Shown: positions 46,110-58,900 of the stretch, piece after piece
Numbering within the stretch: position 1 is the first letter of the stretch
How the letters are laid out: the number at the start of each line of letters is the position of its first letter
NCBI GenBank assembly: GCA_963281255.1
Contig: OY725488.1
Coordinates: 744,001 to 808,000 of the forward strand
From: Aphrocallistes beatrix
Lineage: Eukaryota; Porifera; Hexactinellida; Sceptrulophora; Aphrocallistidae
Length of the DNA stretch: 64,000 bases
Reading direction: 5' to 3'
Program-made: the position numbers and the translations under genes
The notes under the pieces: model-generated
Databases searched by the model: none
Told to the model about the DNA's origin: nothing
What the model saw: the letters and a program-made list of their open reading frames with translations, nothing else

Positions 46110-48161
46110 TTTGAATGATTTATTCAAATAATAGAAGTTGTCAGATAGTTGGAAGCTCGAGTTTATCCAGGTTAGAATCCTCTGCTATTTATACAAGGCA
46201 TTCACTATATCCAGCACTGTGAAGTATCCTATGGAAATTAATATTATATATTCTACTGTGTGGATTTCATATAATGGCCTAGTTGCAGCAGCCCTTTATT
46301 GCATCGACACATTATCATAAGAATCCTGCTATCACGTTGAATAGCTTCGTTGTATTCTCGGTACCAGGCTCTGAAGAATTCCATTGCTTCACAAATGTAC
46401 AGAATCCTATGCTATACACAATTACTTGAAAAGGCTTTGGGCTCAAAGTGCACCTGGTATTATTGCTCGCCTAAACTTGATACTACTCACTTCTAATCTG
46501 AAACTTAGAGTATTAATTATTCAATTACATCTCTCCAGGAATGTACTGAAGAAATGTGTAATAGTGTATGTGGTGACATTAATACTAATTGATCAATCAA
46601 ATGATTCTAATTAAGAGTGTCTTGATACGGTTTAAGTGGATGGTGATATTAATGAACTAACCACAGCTGCCGTTATTTTATTAGTAATTACCATTAATTA
46701 CAGACTTCAATCGGTAAAAGTACACGCTGCTTTAATAAAGTGGGTGGCAACGGAGAATGCGTAGTGAGGAGTGTGAGTAGGATATTGGAATCAGATTTGC
46801 ATATTTGAACTTAGAGAGCGATTATGATAAGGCCGCTGTTAGTTGGAAATATGTTTCAACTCCTCCTCCCGCATCAGAATTTAGCATATTGCATATAGTG
46901 TCATTATAACCATCATTGCAATCAGTAGCCCTTTAATTTTGAGAGGCAGGAAAGTTACCGTTAATTGAGATAGACAGTCGATACAACTAGCATTCCAAAA
47001 TATCTTGATGGTTATTGATGCTTCAATGCGTTATTAAATATTTGTATCTAAGTATAGACCAAACTGTCAGTTTTGATTATACAGTGCATCCTCGGTAATC
47101 CGAACTTTTCATTATACAATTCGAACTCCCAAAATATAATCTTATTCGCCTCTATGCTTTGAATCAACGTATAAAATAAGATTGAGAAACCTCGTTAAAA
47201 AAGAAATCATAACAAAATAAAATCCTTAATATTCTAATACGTATAAAAGATTTATTAGAGTTAATACCCCATTGAATTAGTGTTACTTCACTAATCGGAA
47301 CAAATTCACTAATCAGAACGATGTTTTGATCATTGGCAAAGAGCTGCTCGGATTAGCGAGGGTGTACTGTAATATCAAATTATGAGAAAATGATGATGAA
47401 ATACCGCATCCCTACTGATGGTTTTTTGGAGCTGAAACAAGTTTTCTATTAACAGTGGCCTCAATTATTATCACCTGATTGTTGAGCAACAAAAACAAAT
47501 TTTGCAAGCGAAATGTTTCTAAAAGAATATACAATCTGTAAGCATATGAAAAAAATTGAATTGTACTATACGTAAAGGTCACATCAATCCTAGATCCAAA
47601 ATTAGAATACCATGTCTCTTAATATAGTTTTACCTTTTCTCTCTTCCATGTTATCGCTTCGCGTACATCCAAGGATCTGAGTCCTAGTCGAGAACTACTA
47701 CATACCATCATCTAATAGTAGACTTGGATTCTTTGGGAAGTGTTAATCGAGATAATCGGTCGATTGGATAAGTCTCATACATAAGCAGGTGCGTCGGAAC
47801 CAGGGGTTTATCTAGGTGCTCGTCCGGCACTTTTAGGCGCCAGTTTGGTACCGTCCGAGGAGTCAAGGTGCTTGCATTGTTTTCGACTTTGGTTCTGGGT
47901 TGCCACCACCCCTGGAATTACAAGAGAAACCCTGTTTGGGTGTCATATAACTTTCAACCTTTAAATTAATTTAAATTTTACAATTAATTAATAGAGAAAT
48001 TTAGTTTCTAACACTGACTCTGGATATGCGTTGATTTTTAAAATGGTCAGATAAATAACAGCAATCTTTTTAATAGCTCTAAAGAGAAACTTTAATTTAA
48101 TGAAGAGCAATAAAGTGGCACAAATTAATTCAGTTAAGATAGCTACAGAGAGCTAAAACAC
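46110..48161. other. Spacer between tandem alpha-tubulin genes
   Basis: Contains the 5' flank of tubulin A, the 3' flank of tubulin B and a pogo/Tigger-like element at 47082-47369. A short segment at 47797-47920 between CCAGGGG and CCCCTGG words may be another small element. Open frames at 46138 and 46384 have no recognisable features. Confidence 0.5.
47082..47369. mobile_element. Pogo/Tigger-like non-autonomous Tc1/mariner element
   Basis: A 288-bp element bounded by inverted repeats, left CAGTGCATCCTCGGTAATCC and right GGATTAGCGAGGGTGTACTG, flanked by TA on both sides. Terminal CAGT plus the CCTCG..TAATCCGA pattern and TA target are typical of pogo/Tigger elements. Internal copies of CTAATCxGAAC occur at about 47290-47320. 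No transposase is encoded. Confidence 0.85.
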
Positions 48162-50748
48162 TCAATATTCATCTGAGTCTTCATCTTGACTTTCTGCGTT
48201 CACTGTTCCGATCTCTAGATAGTCTTTTATCAAGCACTTAATGTCATCTTGAGACTCTATGAATTCTCCTTCTTCCATTCCCTCACCAACGTACCAATGT
48301 ACAAAAGCTCGCTTTTGAAACATCATGTTAAATTTTTTCGTTACACGTTCCCAGACTGATGTAATTGATGTATTGCTTGTTAGCATGCAAGCTGAGCGTT
48401 GAACCTGTGAAGTAAAGTGTTTTGTTGTTGTTGTTTTAGTTTAGCAAATAAAGATCATCAGAATAACCTATACTACCTTAGCCATGTCTCCTTGATGTAG
48501 GGAAACAGGTGGTTGAGAATTGATTCCTACCTTGAAACCTGTTGGACACCATTCAACAAACTGGACTGAACTCAATCCCTTGATATGTTCAATTGATCGA
48601 GTTATATCTTTCGGCACGAGATCTCCCCTGTATAGCAGACAACAAGCCATGTACTTGCCAGATATCGGATCACACTTAATCATCTGACTGTTCTTTTCAA
48701 AACATTCCAATGTGAGTTCTTTCGCTGAGAACATGCTCTTAGCTGCTTTGCTACTTGAGATGATTGGGGAGTAGGAAGACAGGGGATAGTGAATGCGTGG
48801 GAAGGGGACCAAGTTTGTTTGGAATTCATTCAAATCAACATTTAGTTGACCTACAAAGTTAGAGTTAATGTTAAAACTGAATTTTTATCAAATAAGTAAT
48901 TTTAAACATTTTTTGATTAACTGACCTGAGAATCTTAGGGAAGCTGTAATAGATGACACAATCTGAGAGATAAGGCGGTTAATATTGACATATGTGGGTC
49001 TCTCAATGTCAAGTTTGTTTCCACAAATATTGTAGATTGCTTCATTATCGAATAAGAAACTACAGGTAGTATATTCTAGTGTTGCATGGGTTGCATTGAT
49101 AGCGTTATACGGCTCTACTATTGCCGTGCTGATGCAGGGAGATGGGTAAATCGCAAACTCAAGGATATCTTGTTTTTGATACTAAATTAAATCATAAATT
49201 AGAATTTGTTAACAAAGACATTGAAAAAAAATGTAATTGACAACTTACATCAGCAAACAGTTTATCTAAATAAAGACTAGTAAATCCAGAGCCTGTACCT
49301 CCCCCGAATCCATGGAAGATCAAATAGCCCTGTAAACAGTCGCACTGTTCCGCTAGCTTTCTTGTTTGATCCATTACCTTAGCAATGATAGAACTTCCAA
49401 TTGTATAATAACCTCGCGCGAAATTATTAGCAGCATCTTCTTTTCCAGATATCATCTGATTTGGGTTGTACATTGCGCGGTAATGCCCATTTCGAATATG
49501 ATCTAAATGGTGTGAAGGATAAATAGAATCGATCTAAAAATATCATTCTCTATACCCACACAGCTTTGCGTTGGTGTAGAGAATGATAATTTTAGTATTT
49601 ATATAAAATATTGTACTTGTAAAATCCCATAAAATGCAATTTTTACTCATCCTTCCAGTTTCCCATGAGCTACTATTTAACAGCTGTTTTTGCCTATATC
49701 TTTCAGATTCCTGCATTATTTTTTCTACTTGTATTTAAATAGTACCTAATTTATCCTTGCGGTGGCCAAAACCATTATCGTTCAAGCTGAAAACTTGTGT
49801 TTATATACAAACGCGCTTCGCTTTCTTGCGCAACGAAGCCTGCGGAAGCTTTGTCAGGCTAAGCTACCCTCTAACCCTCTCCTCTATCCATGAGTAATGC
49901 AGGAGAATTTGTTTCGTTGTTTTCGGGCAGGTGTAAATTTCGCTTAGATATTCGAACTTATATATTCATTTGACACCTCCACACCAATGTTTATACTCCC
50001 ATGTTAGTACTCGTACCTTCAAATCAACTCGGACGAAATTAAATCAACTATTAGGATTACCAATGACTGAAGGGTCTAAGTCCACAAACAAAGCTTTCGG
50101 GACATATTGTCCATTGTCTATTGCTGTGTAGAAAGTTCTCATTGCATCTTCGCTAAAGGAATCACGATTGTCAGTGAGACGTCCATTCGGATCCAGTCCG
50201 TGTTCAAGACAATAGAGTTCCCAACATGCCTCTCCAATCTGACAGCCCGCTTGGCCGATGTGAACAGAAACAATCTCTCTCTAAGGAATTACAAGTATTT
50301 AATATCAAATGAATTGAGTATACGTACATAGTATAATGAGGTTCGTCTAATTGCAAGCAAAATTAGGTTCGATTCGCTCGTTAATTAATAAGCGAACTTG
50401 TATAAAGACAGATTAACATCACTAAAGTATGCTTTGGACCTAAAGGAAACTTGTTAATAGATGAGAATAAATAAATCGACTAATTGTTCTAGGCAAACCC
50501 TTACAATATAAACATTCATGTATCATAATTAATCTATCTCCAATATCAAAAAAAGAGAATTCATGGGTGGATGGAATCATGTGGTACCTCGAAACATAAT
50601 TTGGTGACGGGAAGAAATTCTCTCCAGGGGTAGCAGTCGGGGATTGAATGTTCTTATTAATATTCATTATATTCAAATGTCTAAATGATCCGGGACCTCG
50701 AATTAATTCGGATATACACGTTCCTTTAGCTTAACAATAGCTTACCAT
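48162..50748 (-). CDS. Divergent alpha-tubulin B (six exons)
   Basis: Exons, 5' to 3': 50746-50748 (ATG only), 50061-50280, 49249-49502, 48926-49181, 48477-48850, 48162-48404, about 449 residues, with the same intron positions as tubulin A. It starts [20 protein letters not shown], then [20 protein letters not shown] and a tail QDEDSDEY. The Lys40 loop is again altered ([17 protein letters not shown]), and TGAG in the following segment is IDNG. Exon 3 ends [12 protein letters not shown], unlike canonical alpha-tubulin. Exon 5 (374 bp) is nearly identical to tubulin A exon 5 while the other exons differ clearly. The gene pair is a tandem duplication. It is a probable alpha-tubulin isotype with an unusual lateral-loop region. 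Confidence 0.92.
49797..49870. repeat. GC-rich palindromic word cluster in a tubulin intron
   Basis: ACAAACGCGCTTCGCTTTCT and TGCGCAACGAAGCCTGCGGA in the second intron of tubulin B. It resembles the head of the dispersed repeat at 36160 and is a probable fragment of it. Confidence 0.55.
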
Positions 50749-53700
50749 TATGTCAAAATCAGTGAGTATTTCCTTAGGAAAAAGGGAGAAGTCGGAATAA
50801 TCAAAATAGATAAGAATTTATTATAGATCTAGTAAGGACTGATATACATATTGGAAGCTATTGTATTTCAACAAAAAAAGCATAGAAGAGCTCTGCATCT
50901 GGTGATATTATATTGTCCATTCAAAGTGCTAGACTCTTTATCAACTAGCTCAGTGTAATAAGTACCATGGTTACCAAAGTGTATACGGCCAGTGAAACTG
51001 TTATTTTGATAGTCCATTAATCCATAGTCAGCAGGGCAACATGATATTCTAAAAGACCATTACTACAATAATATTAAACCATAGCAATCAATACATAAGG
51101 TACTTCCGCGCTCAAAAAAAATTGAACCAGGGATGGACTAGTATAGTTAGGGAATTTCACAAAATGAACCAAAGTTTTTTTCTAGACACGATAGACTTTT
51201 AAAATATATTACCAGAATATATAAACACATGAGAGTCCACGAATCCATAATCAAAATGTGCATTGTCATCATCATATTGCGCAACGAGTCCTTTTTTTAG
51301 GAAATTTAGGCAATTTTATCACCTGTTTTATACAGTTATAATCCATCATTAACGTCTGATTATCACAGCAAATCTTACTCTGGACCAGTTGTTTAGAAAT
51401 ATGTGGACATTTTCATCGGAATGTTGACACATTCCTGCGTTGCTAGGGAAATGTAATTTGACTAATTTGGACTATTCTCGAAATTTGCAAATGCTAGACG
51501 CCAATAAATGGTACCATCAGGTAAGCAATAGGCGACTTCTTATTCACCAATAATACACTTTGTCTCTCTAAATATAATAGTTTTATATTTATAGATCAAT
51601 TTATAATGTATGTCCAAAATTATAAATTGCTCCATAACTGTATAACTGCTGTATTCAGAGAGATAAAGTGTATTATTGGTGAATAAGAAGTCGCCTATTG
51701 CATACCTGATGGTACTATCTATTGGCGTCTAGCATTTGCTAGACGCAAAAATTCGAGATATAGTCTAAATTAGTCAAATTACATTTCCCTAGCAACGTAG
51801 GAATGTGTCAACATTCCGATGAAAATGTCCACATATTTCTAAACAACTGGTCCAGAGTAAGATTTGCTGTGATAATCAGACGTTAATGATGGATTATAAC
51901 TGTATAAAACAGGTGATAAAATTTAAGCCTAAATTTCCTAAAAAAAGGATTCGTTGCGCAATATGATGATGATGACAATGCACATTTTGATTACAGATTC
52001 GTGGACTCTCATATGTGGTTTATATATTCTGGTAATAGATTTTAAAAGTCTATCGTGTCTAGAAAAAAACTTTGGTTCATTTTGTGAAATTCTAACTATA
52101 CTAGTCCATCCCTGGTTCAATTTTTTTTGAGCGCGGCAGTGTCTTATGTATAGATTGCTATGATTAAACTTTATTTTGTAATTTTCTTTTGAAGAACTAA
52201 CCTACTAATTTTTTGCGAGCGAAATAAGCGAAGAGAAAGTAGAATACTTAGTCATTGCGTATAAGGACTTACAAAATGTGGCGAAATTGTGAAGAAATAC
52301 AGCTTAAAGCAGTGGCAGTAGTCAAGGTGGTGCGTGGTGTTGCAGCGCACCACCTGGTGTACCACCACAGAGCAAAGACTGGCTACACCTCTGGCTATAA
52401 TATTGGCAAATAATACGATGTAATGATAGTGAGGGGTATATTTTGGTTAAATTCATTCAGAATTCATAGATTTGACACCTTTTAAATCCGAAAATTTGGT
52501 ATCATAAAAAGTTAGACTTGTCTTTAAAGTGTGGTAAACCAGCGAGTACCTTCAGGCTTATCTATATTGCTGCACGCTTCCTTTCATCTTTATCTGTACA
52601 AATTATTGAAACAAATAAATAATGGATAAATCTTGGATATAATATTAAGAATACAATAGGGGATATAGCAATAGGAAACGTGGAATATGTCCTATACAAA
52701 TATCGGTGTCTAGGGTAGGGACAGATTCCTATATTTGTAGAACATATTCCGGCTAGCAATACATGTAGAACAATGTGTTTACAGCTGCTAATCTCGAGTT
52801 ATACGTACGTAGATCCTAGTTCAAAATATTTCAAATAATTACTTGCATGCACGTGGTTTCTCTTTTACTTGACTGTATTTGATCGTTAATTGTCCATTCA
52901 ACTCACATTATTTGCTTTAATAAGATTTGAATTTGTGAGACCATTGTATTAGACTTGTGTATATTCACCTGTATACGTGATTGGAAACCTACATCTAAAT
53001 ACTATTTCGACCTAATAACAATATAATCAAAATTTGTCATACATAATTGGCGTTTTAGAAACTGCGTAGTTGTCCAGACTAATTTACTCGGTACTACAAA
53101 AACAATAAAAATATTGTTTCATTTAAATATTTTATGGATACATATATGCAATCAACAAGCTGTTATGCTTAACTGATTCGTTTGAATTAAATCTGAAACA
53201 TAATCTTATGATTCAAGCCAGTTGGTTTCTGAGAATTGTATTGATATATTCTTTAACACAATGAACACAATTTACCACGTGGAAGTAGAAGGCTGAGTGC
53301 CCAAAAAGTTATCCAGAAAAATGTTATCGGTTTACTTAATTTAAAAACTGCACACCAGCAGTTTTATGGTTTCGACTGCTGAAGACATTCGTGACATTAA
53401 GCACGATTGTGGCAGATGGAAGTGTACATAATAGGATTACTTTTATCTATGACATTGCAACTGATATCGATATGAAGTGCAGCAAGCAAAACAATGTACC
53501 ATCAATCCCCCAATAATATATCCTTTATTCCAGAAATGAATTCGCAACAATCCATAATACTAGCAATTATCATTGCAGCTTTGAAGTGGGCAAGATATTG
53601 ATCAATCGAATAGATAATGGTTGATGAATTCAATAGTTACCATATTCATCCACAAGAATGTAACGTATAGTTGTAAACTGCTTGATTGTTCAATTTGTGT

Positions 53701-55905
53701 TTTGCTGAGACTGAGATCATATTATTTATGCATACAAAATTGCTATATTGGGCAAAGTAGAGTGAACTTTGATGAATATTGTGGACTTGTGGTGGTAGGT
53801 TTATCTATAACACATTTCTTGTCCACATTCAAATAATTGATTTTTCAGAAATACAGATGAAACTTTTATTGAGAAAGTATACTGATACCCGATATGTCTA
53901 TCAATGAACACATTTAACTCGAGACTAAAAGATAACTGTCGTATTGCAATCAGTACATTCTGCAGAGTTGTAGTAAGACAGTATTGCATAGATGTATGAC
54001 GAATGTGGCTCTTGTATGAATGCCTTATTCAGTACAAGTAGGATATTAACTTTTAAAGGTTGTTCATGTGGCTTTGTGGATATTAGTTCATAGCGTCTAA
54101 CTCCTAATTGCTTGTAAGTTAAAACGCAACTTCTTCAAATTGCATTTGCTTACTATGTACTAAGAAAAGTATTTTGTAATTTCTTAGGAATTTCATTATA
54201 AATCCATACTTTGAGCACTTTATCCAGCAGGTCTACTTCTGCAGTAGACGCAATTGATCAAATATGTTTGTTAATGTCTTATTCAGCAGTTTTCACCTCA
54301 TTGCATTTGACTGAATAAATATGCATTTCGGATAGTTTAGGAGTTGGAGCTATCATCAAGATAATTCATGCATAATTAAATAGTCTACTAGACTAAAAAT
54401 ATTGAGATGATAAAAATAGTTCTTGTCTGTTGTTTACATCAGATAGCGCAGTTCCATTGGAACACCCAGCCGGAGAAGTGAAACTAAGTACACATAAATA
54501 TGACGTTACGTAACTCGTCAAATATTTACATTATTACTTTCTGGTACCAGAATCGCATTCTACAAAGTAAAATGTGATTCTACGTGTATGTATATTAATT
54601 AAGCTGCTGAGATCTCTCACATGACAATAACTCATGAAATATTCACACCATTGTTTCCACAGAAATCATATTTAACATAGTAAATCCATCCTATGTAAAT
54701 TGGTTGTTGAGATCTTAAATACAATTTGTGGTGAAAGTGAGTTATTTTAATAAGATTCATAAATACACTTATAAAAACAGGAATTGATAGAATTTCGCGA
54801 TAAATCTATGTCGTAAAGATAGAGTAGATACAAACCCGAATTTAATTCAAAGATCTATTATAATAAGTATTTTCTTAAATTAAAAATGAATAGATAAATA
54901 TAATTGAAACAGTTGGGATATCTATTAAGAGTTGATAGACAGAAAGTGAGCTCATTTAGTCAATTTAGAAACAAAATAAAAAGATGGATATAAGACTATC
55001 TGTTTTAGTATAGGCAAATGATATCATTCAAGGTCTTGATAGTAAGCTAATGACTCTCCCATCTACAATTTCAACAAGTCCTTATCGTCAAATAGGACGG
55101 AAGAATGGTTTTACTTGAAGTTGATCTCTTAGCTTGTTCTAGTTTTTTCTAAAAGGATTGCACTTGTAATTCTAGCTGCATAAATCAAACAAATATATTT
55201 CTATTTGTTCAGGCCAGTATAAACACTTCCAACATTCCACAAGAAATAATAGTTGGAATGTATACAATTTAATTAAGTACACCACGCTATTCTAATAGAA
55301 AGTAGAGCTCTGCTGGCCTGTGCGTTATATGCACTACACATCTGTATTCCATACACTTGTATAAATAGCTATCTTGCACACCTAATTCACTAGCAAAATA
55401 AATCAACTACACATTCCCAGATATAACATTAGGAGAGGGCAGAGTGAAATCATCTCACCAGGTTATATATATAATATCTTTTGTTAGAAAAAGTAATGAT
55501 ACGTTATACGTATGTGTAATATTGACTATTATTTAGTAGTGAAATGAAAATTTCGGATTCATTTCAAATAGAAAACATAATATATGAAAGTTCATATAGA
55601 TAATAACCAGACTAATTAACATGTCGATATCTAAATTGGAGATACCGCAGATAATGAATCATAATATCTTTCTAAGTATCTAGACAGGATAGATACTACA
55701 CGTGCTTAATAAGTTAATAATCTCTCATGAGATTTATCTTGAAGCTAAATTTATTAATTATACTGCACATATAAATCCATCTTTGTAGATTAACACCAAA
55801 TAAAATTTCGTGCGTGCCACTACATACCAATAGGTATATCACATAGCCAATATATATATATGTATATCGAGTAAATTTATTAAATTGTGTTATTTGTAGG
55901 TAGAA
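50749..55905. other. Gene-free AT-rich interval
   Basis: About 5.2 kb with no supported gene. It holds the 5' flank of tubulin B, the 1.1-kb fold-back element at 51062-52185, a small inverted motif GGTGGTGCG..CGCACCACC at 52327-52364, and otherwise unremarkable AT-rich DNA up to the VWA/FN3 gene. A TA tract lies near 55848-55865 just upstream of the first exon. Confidence 0.55.
51062..52185. mobile_element. Large fold-back element (about 500-bp arms)
   Basis: Left arm about 51062-51580 and right arm about 51655-52185 are near-perfect reverse complements, e.g. CCAGGGATGGACTAGTATAG at 51127 and its complement near 52100, and GCAATAGGCGACTTCTTATT near the loop. The central loop is about 70 bp. 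The outer 30-40 bp match less well. The identity suggests recent origin or gene conversion between arms. The 60-codon frame at 51938-52120 lies in an arm and is probably not a gene. Confidence 0.88.
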
Positions 55906-58900
55906 ATGAATATATTTTCAATCTTCACAGCTGTCCTGCTGCTAAGCATCATAAGGACACAGCCATCAACAGCACAACAGTAAGTAGCATTGCATTCCTT
56001 AGTTGACATGTTGCAGTAAAGCTCTCAACTTAAACTTGGACAATTTATCACTGTATCATATATTCAGTATTATTTTTCTATCGGGTACTGTCACGCTGTG
56101 GCTCCCCCACAAGGTTGGTCTATTCCTTCGGCGCCAGAGATAACAAAGTTTATAAGTGTTTATACCGACTTAAGAGTTAAAGGATGATTGGTATTGATTG
56201 AGGTCTGTTTGATGTGTTAAAAGGAGGGTTGCCTCTATCAAATAATTATCTTTTTGTGAAGCCACGTAAGAACTTAATATCATGCACTTACATATCATGC
56301 ATGTGTTACGTACTCCAAGCAAATTTGGATATTTGAAGTTATACAAATAATTATGAATTATATTACGTAATTACATTACCGAAGACCACAAAAAGTTAAA
56401 ATCACACGAATAATTAGGAACATTTTAGGTAGGATTTAATTATGACATCATTTGTGACAGTATAATTATGGCATTCGAAGAATAATGGCAGATTTCTTAT
56501 ATTGGACAAGACTTGTTTCAATTCGTCCAATAAAATATACTCGAACAATTTTTTACTGAAAATCTATGACATAACGATGATAAACTCAAAATATTAATGC
56601 AACAGGAGATTTGTCTTTATAAAATATTTCCGCAGATCCCAACTGGACTGTTCAGATAAGCTTGATATTTTCTTCGCATTGGATTCTTCTGCTAGTTTGA
56701 CAAGTGAGCAATTTAATCAAGAGAAACAATTAGTCGCTGAATTGTTGCAGAGGTTGAGAGATACTAACAGAGATGCACGTGCAGGATTTTTGACCTTTAC
56801 AGAGAGTGTCAGTAATGTTCAACAGTTAAGCATGGATATCGCTCTTGTACAATTTGAACTAAATAGGGTCATCTTCGACAGTGAAGGAACAAGCCTTTCT
56901 GCACCATTGAACTATGTCCATAATAACATCTTCGATGCTTCCAACACCGAACTTCGGCCCAATTCTAGGAGAATTTTCTTTCTGCTTACAGATGGAAGAG
57001 ATGAAGTCAGTAGTGAATCTGAGTTGGCAGATATATCAAGGAGACTGTTTGTTGACTCGAATGTGACAACAGTCGCAATTGGATTAGGACAATTAATTGA
57101 CTCAGGTCAACTAAATGCCATTGCAACAGATCCGAATGAGGAAAATGTGATTATTTTCTCTGATTTTACAGAGGCTCTTGGAAATGTCTCAGATATTTTC
57201 GACAGGACATGTAAGTGCTTCAAATATTATAATTTTACAAAATATTTGTAAGCTGATTTTACGACTTTCCGATAAACTCGTGAACATAGAATAAATCGAA
57301 ATTTATCTTTAACAGGTACGATACCAGCAGTAGAAGTTGTAAGTGCAGAAAAAGTATCTGGTACCAGCATCAATATTACATGGATTTCCTACACCTTTAC
57401 AACTGTTAATTATTACAAGATTTGTCTGAAAACTGATCGTCAGTCTATCAACTGTAATGTTTCAGTCGTAAATATTGGTTCAACACTAAATCAACTACTC
57501 GTGCAGAACCTAATACCAAACACTCTCTACTACATTACGGTGTTCGCCTTCACTGATCTTGGAGTTACACCAATCAGTAGAGAATTACAAGCTGCAACCA
57601 TAGGTTTGTTGAAGATTAGAATATTTAAGTCCTAAATACTGGAACAAATCTTTTTATCGTCTCATTCAACAGATATTCCAGGACCCCCACTCCAACTCAT
57701 GTCCACTGCATCCACTGCTAGTTCCATCACGGTCACTTGGGTGCAGCCTTCCCTCGTCAGCAACATTGAGAGTTACTTAATTTGCTTCAGTTTGACAAGC
57801 GGAGGCAGCTGTGCATTCGAAGGTTCAGTTTCTGGGATTTTGGAGTACACACAAACAGGACTTAGCCAAAACACGGCGTATTATATCCGAGTGAGAGCAG
57901 TTAATTCAGGCGGGACCGGAGATTATAGTGTAGAAATAATGGCAAGTACAGGTTAGTTGAGTCACATGCCATACATTATACACAATGCAACAAGATATAA
58001 TTTTCAAATCCATTTTACTGAAAATAATTTAATAGAAAGTTTATCATTTTAAATAATTAGAGGCGTGCCAAATAACCACCTATAAATCCCTTATTGCCAC
58101 AATCTTGCCAGGTTCAGAAAAAGGTGTATTTATGGAATAAATTATTACCTGGATAGAAAACACGTAATAATATATGTTGGTACCATGACTAATTTATTCC
58201 GTCAAGTTTAGGTTTATGACATCTCAACACAAGGAAGCTTAATTTTCTATTGGGTTTAGGTGGTTTAAATGCGTATTAAGAAATTATAACTGTTATCACC
58301 ACAAGATTAATGCGAAGTTAATCGTACAGCGAGAGTAGGATAACTCAAAAGTTTCTAGTCGTGGTTGATATCTTCATTTTAATATTATAGAATGAACCAA
58401 TCACGTTTGGTTTCTGTTACAATATGAAATCTTTTAGCAATTCTTGATGTTCCGATTCTCCAAAGTGTACAGGCCGATGCTAATTTTAATCATCGAATCG
58501 AAGTTACGTGGAATGCTTACACAGCTGCAACAGTCACTTCCTATGAAATATGTGTTAGGCTAAATGGAACAAGTGCATGTGTGAGGAATGTGTCTGTAAC
58601 AGCACCTGCCACAAGCATAACTATTTCATTTTTGGACTCTTTTACATATTATCAAGTAAGTAGTGTGGCTGTCACAGATGTTGGCAGAAGCTTAGAAAGC
58701 AGTCAGATTTCGGTCAGGACAGGAGAGGCCCGTAAGTAAACATTGGTTTATAATATTTCATTATATTATGATAATATATTATATTAGTATAATTTCGCCT
58801 ACTCAATGAAATGCATTATTTAACACATTTTCCAAAATCATTCATCTTGCTAATTAGTTTATTTGACATTACATTAATTATATTTTCACTTTGTTCTTTC

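Noticed and set aside
51938-52120. A 60-codon frame in the fold-back arm
   Set aside because: Its complement lies in the other arm, the product lacks motifs, and it is best explained by the repeat.
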